Shown: positions 8,736-16,338 of the stretch, one piece after another
How positions within the stretch are numbered: the stretch's first letter is position 1
How the letters are laid out: every line of letters begins with the position of its first letter
From: Hyphomicrobium sp.
GTDB taxonomy: Bacteria; Pseudomonadota; Alphaproteobacteria; Rhizobiales; Hyphomicrobiaceae
Assembly (NCBI RefSeq): GCF_019753045.1
Contig: NZ_JAIELN010000016.1
Span: forward strand, 34,427 to 98,426
Direction of reading: 5' to 3'
DNA length: 64,000 nt
Program-made: the position numbers and the translations under genes
Notes under the pieces: model-generated
The model's database searches: none
What the model was told of the DNA's origin: nothing
Seen by the model: the letters and a program-made list of their open reading frames with translations, nothing else

Positions 8736-9119
8736 CTACTTCGCCCGTTCCTTCAAATACTCGATAACGTCGGCTCGATCTTGGGCGCCATCGAGGTGAA
8801 AGAACATTTTCGAACCCGGCACGAGCTTTTGCGGATCCGTAAGCCATCGGTCGAGGCTGTCTTGATCCCATGTAATACCCGACTTCTTGAGCGGAGCGGA
8901 ATAGCTGTAATCGGGAACCGAGCCGGCCTTTCTGCCGAATACCCCCCGATGCTTCGGGCCGACATCGTTGGAATCGAGCGAATGACAGTCCTGACAGCTC
9001 TGGTAAATTTGCTCCCCGTGCGCGGCATCTGCGGCCGCGTGAGCGGCGGGTATCAGCAAGACCATTCCTAATGCGGCAGCTGCCAGCCCGGCAGCCGCCA
9101 GTATCATTTCGAGCTTCAT
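8736..9119 (-). CDS. Periplasmic class I cytochrome c
   Basis: A signal peptide (LEMILAAAGLAAAALGMVLLIPAAHAA) is followed by a single haem site CQDCH near residue 42 and a distal Met in PGSKMFFHLDG near 104. Length and the sequence GPKHRGVFGRKAGSVPDYSYS are those of mitochondrial-type cytochrome c2. It ends just before the sigma gene and begins 4 bases after the metallophosphoesterase stop, so it belongs to the same transcript. It may pass electrons from a periplasmic oxidation, possibly linked to the divergent P460 protein (inference). Confidence 0.93.
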   Translation of the reverse strand: MKLEMILAAAGLAAAALGMVLLIPAAHAAADAAHGEQIYQSCQDCHSLDSNDVGPKHRGVFGRKAGSVPDYSYSAPLKKSGITWDQDSLDRWLTDPQKLVPGSKMFFHLDGAQDRADVIEYLKERAK

Positions 9120-9123
9120 GGCA

Positions 9124-10068
9124 TTACTCCGCCAATGAGGTGTCGGTTATGGCGAGAGGCGACTCCGTTCTTTTGAACCCCACGCTCGTTATCCCGAGCA
9201 CACTTCGGAGCTTCTCGGCCGGTACGACCATCGGACCCGGAGAGGGCGCCGTTCCCGGCGCCGGTTGCGGAAATGCCGTCGAACGCGCAGTGTGAAACGT
9301 GATGTTCCCTTCGACTTTCTGCATCAGCTGGTGGATGTGGCCATTGAGGACGGTCACCGAGCCGAAGCGCTTTAGGTAGCCAAGCGCGATCGCGGCATCG
9401 TCGGTACCCCATCCCCAGTTCGGATAGACGGACCACAGCGGGATGTGCGCAAAAATGACAATCGGCGTTGATGACTTGAGATCGCGAAGATCGTCCTCGA
9501 GCCATTCGAGCTGCTCAGTGCCGAGATAGCCGAGACCGAATTGCTTCAGGTTCACGACGTTGTTCAATCCGATGAAGTGCACGCCGTTGTCGTCGAAGCT
9601 GTACCAGCCTCCACCTTTCGTGCCCTTGCCGTACCGTTCGAGATAGGCTTTCTCGGTTGTTTCGTCCGTGATGTCATGTTCGCCCGGCACGTAATGCACA
9701 TCGACGCCGGTGCTGCCGATAACCTGGTCTGCAAGGTCGAATTCCGAGGGCTTGGCACTGTGAGTGATGTCGCCCGTATGCAGCATGAACGTGGGTTTCA
9801 CAGGCAGCGCATCGATCCGGCCAACCGCCTCCTTGAGCGTATCGAGCGCGTGCGGATTGGCCGGCTTGTTGAAGCCAACATGACTGTCTGAAATCTGCAA
9901 AAACGTAAACCCGCTCTTCGCAGCTTCGGCGGCTTGGGCACCATCAAGCAGCGATAACGATGTCGGAACACCGCCGGTAACCGTCCAAAGCACACCTGTC
10001 CCCGCCCAGATCATGCATTCCAGCGCATGCCGCCGGTTTACGCCCTCGTCGTCCTTGCTGTCGCTCAT
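9124..10068 (-). CDS. Calcineurin-like metallophosphoesterase with Tat-type leader
   Basis: The metal-binding motifs of the family are in order: ISDSHVG, HTGDITH, PGEHD (normally GNHD), FAHIPLW and LNGHIHQ. The N-terminus MSDSKDDEGVNRRHALECM with a following hydrophobic segment resembles a twin-arginine leader (RR), which implies export with its metals already bound. The ATG at 10068 is chosen because an AGAAAGG ribosome site lies just upstream; a longer frame to 10182 lacks one. Substrate unknown. First gene of the sigma-factor operon. Confidence 0.88.
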   Translation of the reverse strand: MSDSKDDEGVNRRHALECMIWAGTGVLWTVTGGVPTSLSLLDGAQAAEAAKSGFTFLQISDSHVGFNKPANPHALDTLKEAVGRIDALPVKPTFMLHTGDITHSAKPSEFDLADQVIGSTGVDVHYVPGEHDITDETTEKAYLERYGKGTKGGGWYSFDDNGVHFIGLNNVVNLKQFGLGYLGTEQLEWLEDDLRDLKSSTPIVIFAHIPLWSVYPNWGWGTDDAAIALGYLKRFGSVTVLNGHIHQLMQKVEGNITFHTARSTAFPQPAPGTAPSPGPMVVPAEKLRSVLGITSVGFKRTESPLAITDTSLAE

Positions 10069-10112
10069 GACAATACCTTTCTGAAGGTCCGCGACTTGGC
10101 GGATCGAAAGGG

Positions 10113-10141
10113 TAGACTCGAGCAACAAGCAATTTATTCCC
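10113..10141 (-). promoter_or_regulatory. Possible ECF-type promoter for the metallophosphoesterase operon
   Basis: Read on the minus strand, GGGAATAA (-35-like) is followed after 13 bases by CGAGTCTA (-10-like), about 45 bases before the start codon. The pattern suits an autoregulated ECF promoter, but it is a single-site reading by eye. Confidence 0.35.
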
Positions 10142-10282
10142 GGGTGTGCGTAAAAAAATTCGGACCCACACCTCCCGCGCATGGGAAGCAGTAAATTCAG
10201 AACAATTCCGCACGCGAACGATGTTAAACAAGGGCCCCATTAACGAAGTCGGCAGTGTCGAGCGAGACAATCTGCAATTTTG

Positions 10283-10302
10283 ATCCATAGGAGCCTATGG
10301 AT
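10283..10302. repeat. 20-bp palindrome in the divergent P460/phosphoesterase control region
   Basis: ATCCATAGG, two bases, CCTATGGAT: a perfect 9-bp inverted repeat. It lies in the 385-base gap between divergent genes (10069-10453), about 150 bases before the P460 start and without a T tract, so an operator is more likely than a terminator. Apart from this repeat and the promoter candidates described separately, I see nothing else in that gap. Confidence 0.5.
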
Positions 10303-10453
10303 TCTGGTGCTCCGGAATGTCACTATCGTTGCTAGATATTTTTCTTCGCGCGGCGAGCCTCACCAAATCAACCACGCGACGCACACCTCCTCAATCACCA
10401 GCGTTTGGAACATCACAAACTTCGACTTGCCAACTGGAGCAAAGGGGTAAGCC

Positions 10454-11011
10454 ATGCATGTAAATCAATCGTGGCCGATCGTGATCCTCGCGGCATCGCT
10501 GACACTCGTCGGCGGGCTGGCGATTGCCGCTCAGGATAAGTATGCGGTGAGCGTCCCGAACGGGCTCGCCTTCTCCGAGTTCAAAGGATACGGAGATTGG
10601 GCTGCTGTGTCCGTCAGTCACACGGAAGGCGCTATTGCTGTCATCGTAGCCAACCCAGTGATGATCGAGGCCTACAAGGCCGGAATTCCCGAAAACGGCA
10701 AGCCTTTCCCCGATGGCTCAAAGATTGCGAAAGTCCATTGGAAACCGGAGAAGAGTGCGGAAGCGCCCGGCCCAACGACAGTGCCCGGCGCCCAGCAAAA
10801 CGTTGACTTCATCGAGAAGGATAGCAAGCGCTTCGCCGATAGCGGCGGATGGGGATACGCCGCGTTTATATACGACGCCAAATCCGACACGTTCACACCC
10901 GCGACCGTCGATGATCAGCCGCCGCAGGAGAACGACGCCAAGTGCGGCTTCGCCTGCCATACGCTCGTTTCAGCAAAAGATTACATCTTCACGGCATACG
11001 GAAAACGCTGA
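10454..11011 (+). CDS. Cytochrome P460-family periplasmic haem protein with CX3CH motif
   Basis: A signal peptide (residues 8-26, WPIVILAASLTLVGGLAIA) precedes a P460 domain (GLAFSEFKGYGDWAAVSVSH; GGWGYAAFIYDAKSDTF). Family members use haem that is cross-linked to the protein and oxidise hydroxylamine or bind NO. The haem motif here is C164-G-F-A-C168-H169, three residues between the cysteines rather than two. It sits at the C-terminus where CxxCH is expected, followed by the family's usual YIFTAYGKR end. It is transcribed away from the cytochrome c operon, a plausible electron acceptor pair (inference). A role in nitrosative-stress detoxification would suit the window's other NO genes. Confidence 0.85.
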   Translation: MHVNQSWPIVILAASLTLVGGLAIAAQDKYAVSVPNGLAFSEFKGYGDWAAVSVSHTEGAIAVIVANPVMIEAYKAGIPENGKPFPDGSKIAKVHWKPEKSAEAPGPTTVPGAQQNVDFIEKDSKRFADSGGWGYAAFIYDAKSDTFTPATVDDQPPQENDAKCGFACHTLVSAKDYIFTAYGKR

Positions 11012-11068
11012 CAGGGCCCAGCCTCACTCTATTTGTCGTAACAACCAGTCCGGCAAGTCATCTAATTC

Positions 11069-11350
11069 CTACTCGCCGACCGCAGCTCGAGCGAGCATTC
11101 GGATCACGTTGTCTTGCGTCCGAGCATCCCTCGAAAGCGCGTCCATGACGTCGCCCCAAGACAACTCGATCCAGCCGTCAATCTTTCGCTTCGCTGCAAA
11201 AACCCGACCCGTGTCTTTCCTCCTCACGAGCGCCAGTCTTCTCTCTTCGGGAGCAGCGTTCTCCCAAAGAACGACGGAACACCATTTGGAGCCACAGGAG
11301 CACTCAACCACAACTTCGCCGTTACCCCGCACCATTCGACGTTCGCTCAT
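11069..11350 (-). CDS. Small hypothetical protein with Cys-rich N-terminus
   Basis: A 93-aa frame beginning at an ATG with a GGAGG ribosome site 8 bases upstream. Near the N-terminus it has ECSCGSKWC, three cysteines resembling half of a zinc knuckle; the C-terminal half is charged and helical. I do not recognise the family. The good ribosome site favours it over the overlapping plus-strand frame at 11114-11509. Confidence 0.5.
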   Translation of the reverse strand: MSERRMVRGNGEVVVECSCGSKWCSVVLWENAAPEERRLALVRRKDTGRVFAAKRKIDGWIELSWGDVMDALSRDARTQDNVIRMLARAAVGE

Positions 11351-11808
11351 CTTCCGTTCCTCCACTCAGTGCTCGCAGTGAACTCAATACCTGACGATAA
11401 ATCTCGGATCATACACAAACCTGAACTCACTCGGTTCAAACCAATTTCAGAATTCGCGGCAGCCGAGACACTCGGCACGTTCCGCCGATATTCAAGCCTC
11501 GGACCATAAGGTCTTTTGTGGATAACCATATCGCGACCGTCTGATTAAGCCAGATGGCAACTGTTCGACACGGCCTGCGCTGTGCTGTGATTGGAAACAT
11601 TCATCTCACTGAGCATTTCATTTTCAGCCACCACCGACTTTGAGTCCACATCTATTTTTGCTCTATCGGGCGCCGATATTGGGAGCCGCTCATGCGTCAC
11701 ATAATAAGCCTTCATGGTCGCGCGATGACCCGCACATCTCAGAAGGCGGCCTTGGCCTCGTCCTGGCTCTGAATCGCGAGCTCGGCTCCAGAAGAGTCCT
11801 TGCAAGAT
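11351..11808. other. Intergenic stretch, no convincing gene
   Basis: Short frames on both strands lack ribosome sites and show no recognisable protein. It presumably carries the promoters of the small Cys protein (minus) and of the fused sugar-transfer gene (plus); I could not pick out either. Confidence 0.5.
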
Positions 11809-14052
11809 ATGAAACAAATTCGCTTTGACGATCCCGGCTCGGTCCAGCAACGAGCGCTTTTGCTCGGCCATTTCTCAACGGTCGGCGATATTCAATGTCT
11901 GGAGTTCGTCAAGCGATGTCTTACGAACACTGGACTACGCTATGACGTCGCGGCCTTCGGGGCCGATGTTCGCAGCGAGCTTAAGGGCGCCATAAGCCCG
12001 GCAATGGCAGAGCCGCGTTCCTATACTCATCTCGTCATTATTTGCGGCCCTTGCTGGCCCGGCCTGCTTCAGAACCACAATTTCGATATCGACAAATATG
12101 GGCACTGCAAATGCATCGGCATCAATCTGACGATGGTGGAACCGCTCTCCATCTGGAATCCATTCGATGTATTGCTTGAGCGCGATTCCGATGCTGCCAC
12201 GAGGCCCGATCTCACCTTTCTGGTCGGCACGAACAAGGTTCCAGTGTTGGGCCGCTGCCTTATCAAGAGCCAGCACGAATACGGCTCTAGGCAAAAACAC
12301 AGCAAAGTCATCGACAGCATAAACGATTTAATCGAACGGCGCGGATTGCCGGTTTTCGATATCGATACGCGATGGCCTAAAGCGTCTAACGCGGGCCGCA
12401 TTGGTTCGCCGGAAGGCGTCAGCGCGCTCATCGGTGTTGTAGACACGTTGATTACAAATCGATTGCACGGGCTTGCATTCGCGCTTCGAAACGGCGTGCC
12501 AGTCATTGCTGTCGACTCCGTTGCCGCCGGCGACAAAGTAACCGCGCAAGCTCGGACCCTTGAGTGGCCGGTGTGCTTGCAAGCTGATGAAGCAACGCCC
12601 GAAGCGATGGATGCGGCGTTGAACTGGTGCCTGACGTCTGATGCACGTGCTGCAGTGTTGCACTCACGGGAACGGGCTCAACGTCTCCTAGCCGGCATCG
12701 AACTTCAAATTTCCGAGATGCTTGCGCCAGTCAATCATCCGATGTCCATCAGCTCAGATGAGATCGTCCACCCTGGAACATCAGGTTACTTTTCGCTCCG
12801 GGTGCCGCCTCCAGACAAGCCGACATCTGCCAAGCCGCACTTTAAATCGTTTGGAGCCGGTGACGCCGCAAAACAGAGCGGTTGGATTGAGCCGGATCAA
12901 CTGCAAATCACCCGTAGCGTCGGAGCAAAACCCGCCACCGACCGAAGCGCTCTACTCCGTGAGTTAATTGGACTTGTCGGCAAACCGGAGCCTACCGAGC
13001 CAGCCGAGAACGATGAAAATAAGCGTGACACGATCAGCCCCCGGCAACTATCGTCAGAAATCGAGTTCGACGCCGATGGCGACTGTCGCTATGCCCGAAA
13101 TGACACGCACTTCGCACGCGTCGCCCATATATTTCATCAGAATTGGCACGGGATACGTTCTGCCGCTGGCGTGCAGCCGGGTCACAAGGTTGCGATCCCT
13201 TTGCAGCGCCCCTTAAGCAGGGGCGATCTAATGAAACTCGTTACGCAGCTCGAAGAATGGGGCATCCGGAAAGCTGTATTTCATGGCTTCTCAGATGCCG
13301 CCGAGCGCGCTCTCCGGTTAGTGCGTGCAGCTGGGATCGAATGCTACCTCGTTTGGCATGGAAATTTGAGCCAACTTGCGTGGAACCCCGAAGCTCAGTT
13401 TTTCGACCGCGCCATCGCAATCTGCCGGCGCGGCATCGTTCGGCGCGTGCACATGATGAAGTCCGGCATGGGCATGGTATTCCCGCGGAGCTACGAACCA
13501 ATGCTCCTCAACTGTCCCCCCTCGACGAACCGGCGCCGGCTTGTTCCGGCCTTTTCCGGAAACCACAAGATTGCTCTGGTGCCGGCTTTTCCTGATATCC
13601 GCAAGAACTTGCACACCAGTCTCCTCGGAGCCGCGCTATCGAGCTCGATTCAAGAAATTCTCCACTACGGAAAAATTCACGGGGGCATGCCAGAGACCGC
13701 GAGATGCAAAAGGGTGCTGTATGCGGGTCATCACAACCACATCGCATTCCTGCACGACATAGACGTCAGCGTAAATGTCACGACGATCGATTGCCATCCG
13801 ATGGTCGACATGGAGGCGCTTGGAGCAGGAGCCATGGCCCTTTCAGGGCCCTTGTTTCTCGACGCCCTGACAGAGCATCCGTTTACGGCGCTCAGCGTTA
13901 TAGCAAACCCATTTAATGTGCGTGAAATCGGAAAGCGCCTCGATTACCTGAGCTCGATGAACAATTCGGAGCTGCAGGCAATCATGTCGGACTACGCAGC
14001 GGAAATTACCCGCGTTTCGAGAATGCGTTATGCCGAATTTCTCAACCTCTAA
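11809..14052 (+). CDS. Two-domain protein: polysaccharide pyruvyl transferase-like plus GT-B glycosyltransferase-like
   Basis: The N-terminal 300 residues resemble the polysaccharide pyruvyl transferase family: RALLLGHFSTVGDIQCLEFVK at the start and LITNRLHGLAFALRNGVPVIAVDS near residue 215, the family's conserved RxHG segment. A low-complexity, polar linker (about 320-430) follows. The C-terminal 300 residues look like a glycosyltransferase GT-B half (HKVAIPLQRPLSRGDLMKLV; VTTIDCHPMVDMEALGAGAMALSG, like a nucleotide-sugar binding EAxAxGxP region). It may modify and extend one glycan. The start is the ATG at 11809; an in-frame TTG lies 9 bases upstream. The next gene starts 18 bases downstream. 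Confidence 0.7.
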   Translation: MKQIRFDDPGSVQQRALLLGHFSTVGDIQCLEFVKRCLTNTGLRYDVAAFGADVRSELKGAISPAMAEPRSYTHLVIICGPCWPGLLQNHNFDIDKYGHCKCIGINLTMVEPLSIWNPFDVLLERDSDAATRPDLTFLVGTNKVPVLGRCLIKSQHEYGSRQKHSKVIDSINDLIERRGLPVFDIDTRWPKASNAGRIGSPEGVSALIGVVDTLITNRLHGLAFALRNGVPVIAVDSVAAGDKVTAQARTLEWPVCLQADEATPEAMDAALNWCLTSDARAAVLHSRERAQRLLAGIELQISEMLAPVNHPMSISSDEIVHPGTSGYFSLRVPPPDKPTSAKPHFKSFGAGDAAKQSGWIEPDQLQITRSVGAKPATDRSALLRELIGLVGKPEPTEPAENDENKRDTISPRQLSSEIEFDADGDCRYARNDTHFARVAHIFHQNWHGIRSAAGVQPGHKVAIPLQRPLSRGDLMKLVTQLEEWGIRKAVFHGFSDAAERALRLVRAAGIECYLVWHGNLSQLAWNPEAQFFDRAIAICRRGIVRRVHMMKSGMGMVFPRSYEPMLLNCPPSTNRRRLVPAFSGNHKIALVPAFPDIRKNLHTSLLGAALSSSIQEILHYGKIHGGMPETARCKRVLYAGHHNHIAFLHDIDVSVNVTTIDCHPMVDMEALGAGAMALSGPLFLDALTEHPFTALSVIANPFNVREIGKRLDYLSSMNNSELQAIMSDYAAEITRVSRMRYAEFLNL

Positions 14053-14070
14053 TTTTCAAGAGATCGCTTT

Positions 14071-16272
14071 ATGGCCATTCGCGTCTGCATTGCAACGTTC
14101 GAACTGAAGCATTTTACATCGGGCGGCATTGGAGTTCTGGTTCACAATCTACTCAAGACATACGCCGGTGATCCCGGTCTCGAATTTTCAATCCTCTGGT
14201 ACGGCGAGAAGGCCCTGAGTGAAGGATTGTTCCGGCGCATTCACCCGGTGTGTGCATTCTTCGATGCCAAGGCGTGGGCTTCCCGGACTTCTACGGACAA
14301 TATCAGCTATCCGCCTGCCGATGCTTTCATGCTGGCCCGTCACGGCCAATCCGCCGAACTGATGAAAGCGCTTCGTGCCATCGAGCAAAGCACGGGCCCC
14401 TTCGATGTGATCGAGTTTCCAGATTTTGGCGGCATAGCGTTTGCCACCCTGCAGGAAAAGTTGATGGGTCGCGCCTTCGCACGTTCAACGATCGCCGTAC
14501 GTATCCACAGCACAGAAGCTGTTCTACGCAGCCGAGACCACCGGCCTGCGCATTGTGGAAATCTGGTGATCGCCGACATAGAAAGGAAAGCGCTTTCCGA
14601 CGCCGATGTCGTCGTTGGTCACCTTCACCCGATCATCGATGATGTCGCTTCGCATTTTGGCTTTAGCGAAACATGGCAGCGAAAAGCCGTCGTTGAAACG
14701 CCGCCGGTGCTGCTGGAATCCGACGAACGCGAAGAGAGCGCCAAATTCACTGAGACCACCCCGCTCGTATTCACCAGCAAGATACAGTGGGTGAAACGAG
14801 CTCACGTGTTCATCAATGCTGCCGTCGGCTTCATGGACTCCACCCCGGAATATCAAGGCGATGCATTGCTACTGGCTCACATCGTCAACGACGAACTGTA
14901 CCGGCATTGTGAAAGCTTGATTCCGGATCATCTCAAAGCACGCATCAAAATCCTGGACAATCTGCATAACACCTTGCGGGAAGAGACCATCTCCAATTCG
15001 GTCGCGATATTCCCCGCTGCCTATGAGAGCTTCTGTCTTGCCGCATATGAAGCAAATCTCCTGGGTGCACTCGTCATTCTAAATAGAAACAATCCGGCCT
15101 TCGGTCATAAGACGCCTTGGGCAAATGGAACCAGTTGCGAGAAGTTCGATGGTACTGCACACGATCTTGTCGGCTTGCTCCAAGATATGTGGTCACGCCG
15201 CCATGGCCTGAAGCATGAGCGGGTAGCATTGAAGCCCGCCTCAGCGCCATATTGGATGCATACCGCGACAAGCAAACCATCGCTGGCGTCCGAAGCTGAA
15301 CTGAAACGGCTCTCGATCATCGTTGCGACCAGCGATGAGTATGGCGATCCAATGGATACGATCTATTCGGCACTTCAAGTGGAAGGGCTGAACGTCGAAG
15401 TTATCTTCGCATGCGATCGCCTCCCATCCGCGACCGAACGAGCAGCTGTCTTCGAACGTCTAAAGGCGTCTTCGCTCGTTTCCAACGGGACGGTCAAAAT
15501 TGTCGAACTCGGCTTTCGCGGCGGCCTGGCGGCACTCTGCAATCTGGGGATCCGCAGCACCGAGAATGACTTCGTTGCAATTTGCAGAGCCGGAACATCG
15601 ATCGGCGCGGCGTTCCTGATCGATGCCGTAGAGGCGCTGAACGCGCAACCCGATTTTGACTTCGTGATTCCGCAATTGATTTTCGAGAAGCTGCCGTCGG
15701 AACCGGCAGCTCTGTATCCCGATAGAGTTCGCTTAGGTGAGGCGCTGAATACCGGGGTCGTGGCAAATCTCTTCGGCACTATCGAAATGGTAGGACGACG
15801 CCCAGCAATCGAAGCCATTGGCTTCGATGAGTCTTTGGACCGAAACGTCGATTGGGACTTCCATATGCGAGCATGCGCGAGCGGACATCGCTACATCGTA
15901 AGCAATCGGGTTGAAGCTCGCGTCGAGCTATTCCCGGATGCTACGCCCATTAGCTTCAGAAGTCATATCGATGCGGTTCTCGTCAAACACGAGGCGAACT
16001 CGCCCGGCGGAAAGGTAACGCTTGCTGCCGCACTCGATGCGACTGACTTGAGCTACAAAACTTGGAAAGGAGTGGGTGAAAACGAGGGAGAAGAGCCTGA
16101 TATTTCGACGGCAAATTCTGTGCTGATCTCTCGACGGCCGATCTCCTATTACTTCCACGAACGAAGGCCTTGGTGGAAAATCGCGCTGAAAAATCCAAAC
16201 AAACCTGTGAGGTGGCTGCTGTTGCGGGAAATGCAGGCGCGCGTGCGAAACCGTCCACAGCGGGGCAATTGA
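14071..16272 (+). CDS. Tandem glycosyltransferase: GT4-like followed by GT2-like domain
   Basis: Residues 1-390 fit a GT4 enzyme: an N-terminal FTSGGIGVLVHNLLKTY loop, LVFTSKIQWVKRAHVFINA at the domain switch, and FPAAYESFCLAAYEANLLGALVI as the EX7E-type nucleotide-sugar site. Residues about 410-700 form a GT2-like domain (LSIIVATSDEYGDPMDTIYSAL, then IRSTENDFVAICRAGTSIGAAFL where a DxD is expected but not present). The second domain's catalytic Asp pair is therefore doubtful. It is co-transcribed with the pyruvyl-transferase fusion (18-base gap). A strong hairpin lies just after the stop, shared with the convergent exoprotein gene. Confidence 0.78.
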   Translation: MAIRVCIATFELKHFTSGGIGVLVHNLLKTYAGDPGLEFSILWYGEKALSEGLFRRIHPVCAFFDAKAWASRTSTDNISYPPADAFMLARHGQSAELMKALRAIEQSTGPFDVIEFPDFGGIAFATLQEKLMGRAFARSTIAVRIHSTEAVLRSRDHRPAHCGNLVIADIERKALSDADVVVGHLHPIIDDVASHFGFSETWQRKAVVETPPVLLESDEREESAKFTETTPLVFTSKIQWVKRAHVFINAAVGFMDSTPEYQGDALLLAHIVNDELYRHCESLIPDHLKARIKILDNLHNTLREETISNSVAIFPAAYESFCLAAYEANLLGALVILNRNNPAFGHKTPWANGTSCEKFDGTAHDLVGLLQDMWSRRHGLKHERVALKPASAPYWMHTATSKPSLASEAELKRLSIIVATSDEYGDPMDTIYSALQVEGLNVEVIFACDRLPSATERAAVFERLKASSLVSNGTVKIVELGFRGGLAALCNLGIRSTENDFVAICRAGTSIGAAFLIDAVEALNAQPDFDFVIPQLIFEKLPSEPAALYPDRVRLGEALNTGVVANLFGTIEMVGRRPAIEAIGFDESLDRNVDWDFHMRACASGHRYIVSNRVEARVELFPDATPISFRSHIDAVLVKHEANSPGGKVTLAAALDATDLSYKTWKGVGENEGEEPDISTANSVLISRRPISYYFHERRPWWKIALKNPNKPVRWLLLREMQARVRNRPQRGN

Positions 16273-16288
16273 GACATCACCGGATCTA

Positions 16289-16316
16289 GGGCTGCCGGAT
16301 GCGAGGCCGGCAGCCC
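16289..16316. terminator. Bidirectional hairpin between convergent genes
   Basis: A perfect 10-bp stem (GGGCTGCCGG / CCGGCAGCCC, 8-base loop) in the 66-base gap between the plus-strand glycosyltransferase and the minus-strand exoprotein stop codons. Confidence 0.7.
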
Positions 16317-16338
16317 ATGACCCGATTGCGCGACGAGG

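Noticed and set aside
11114..11509. Plus-strand frame opposite the small Cys protein
   Set aside because: No ribosome site and no family resemblance; the minus-strand gene has GGAGG ahead of its ATG.
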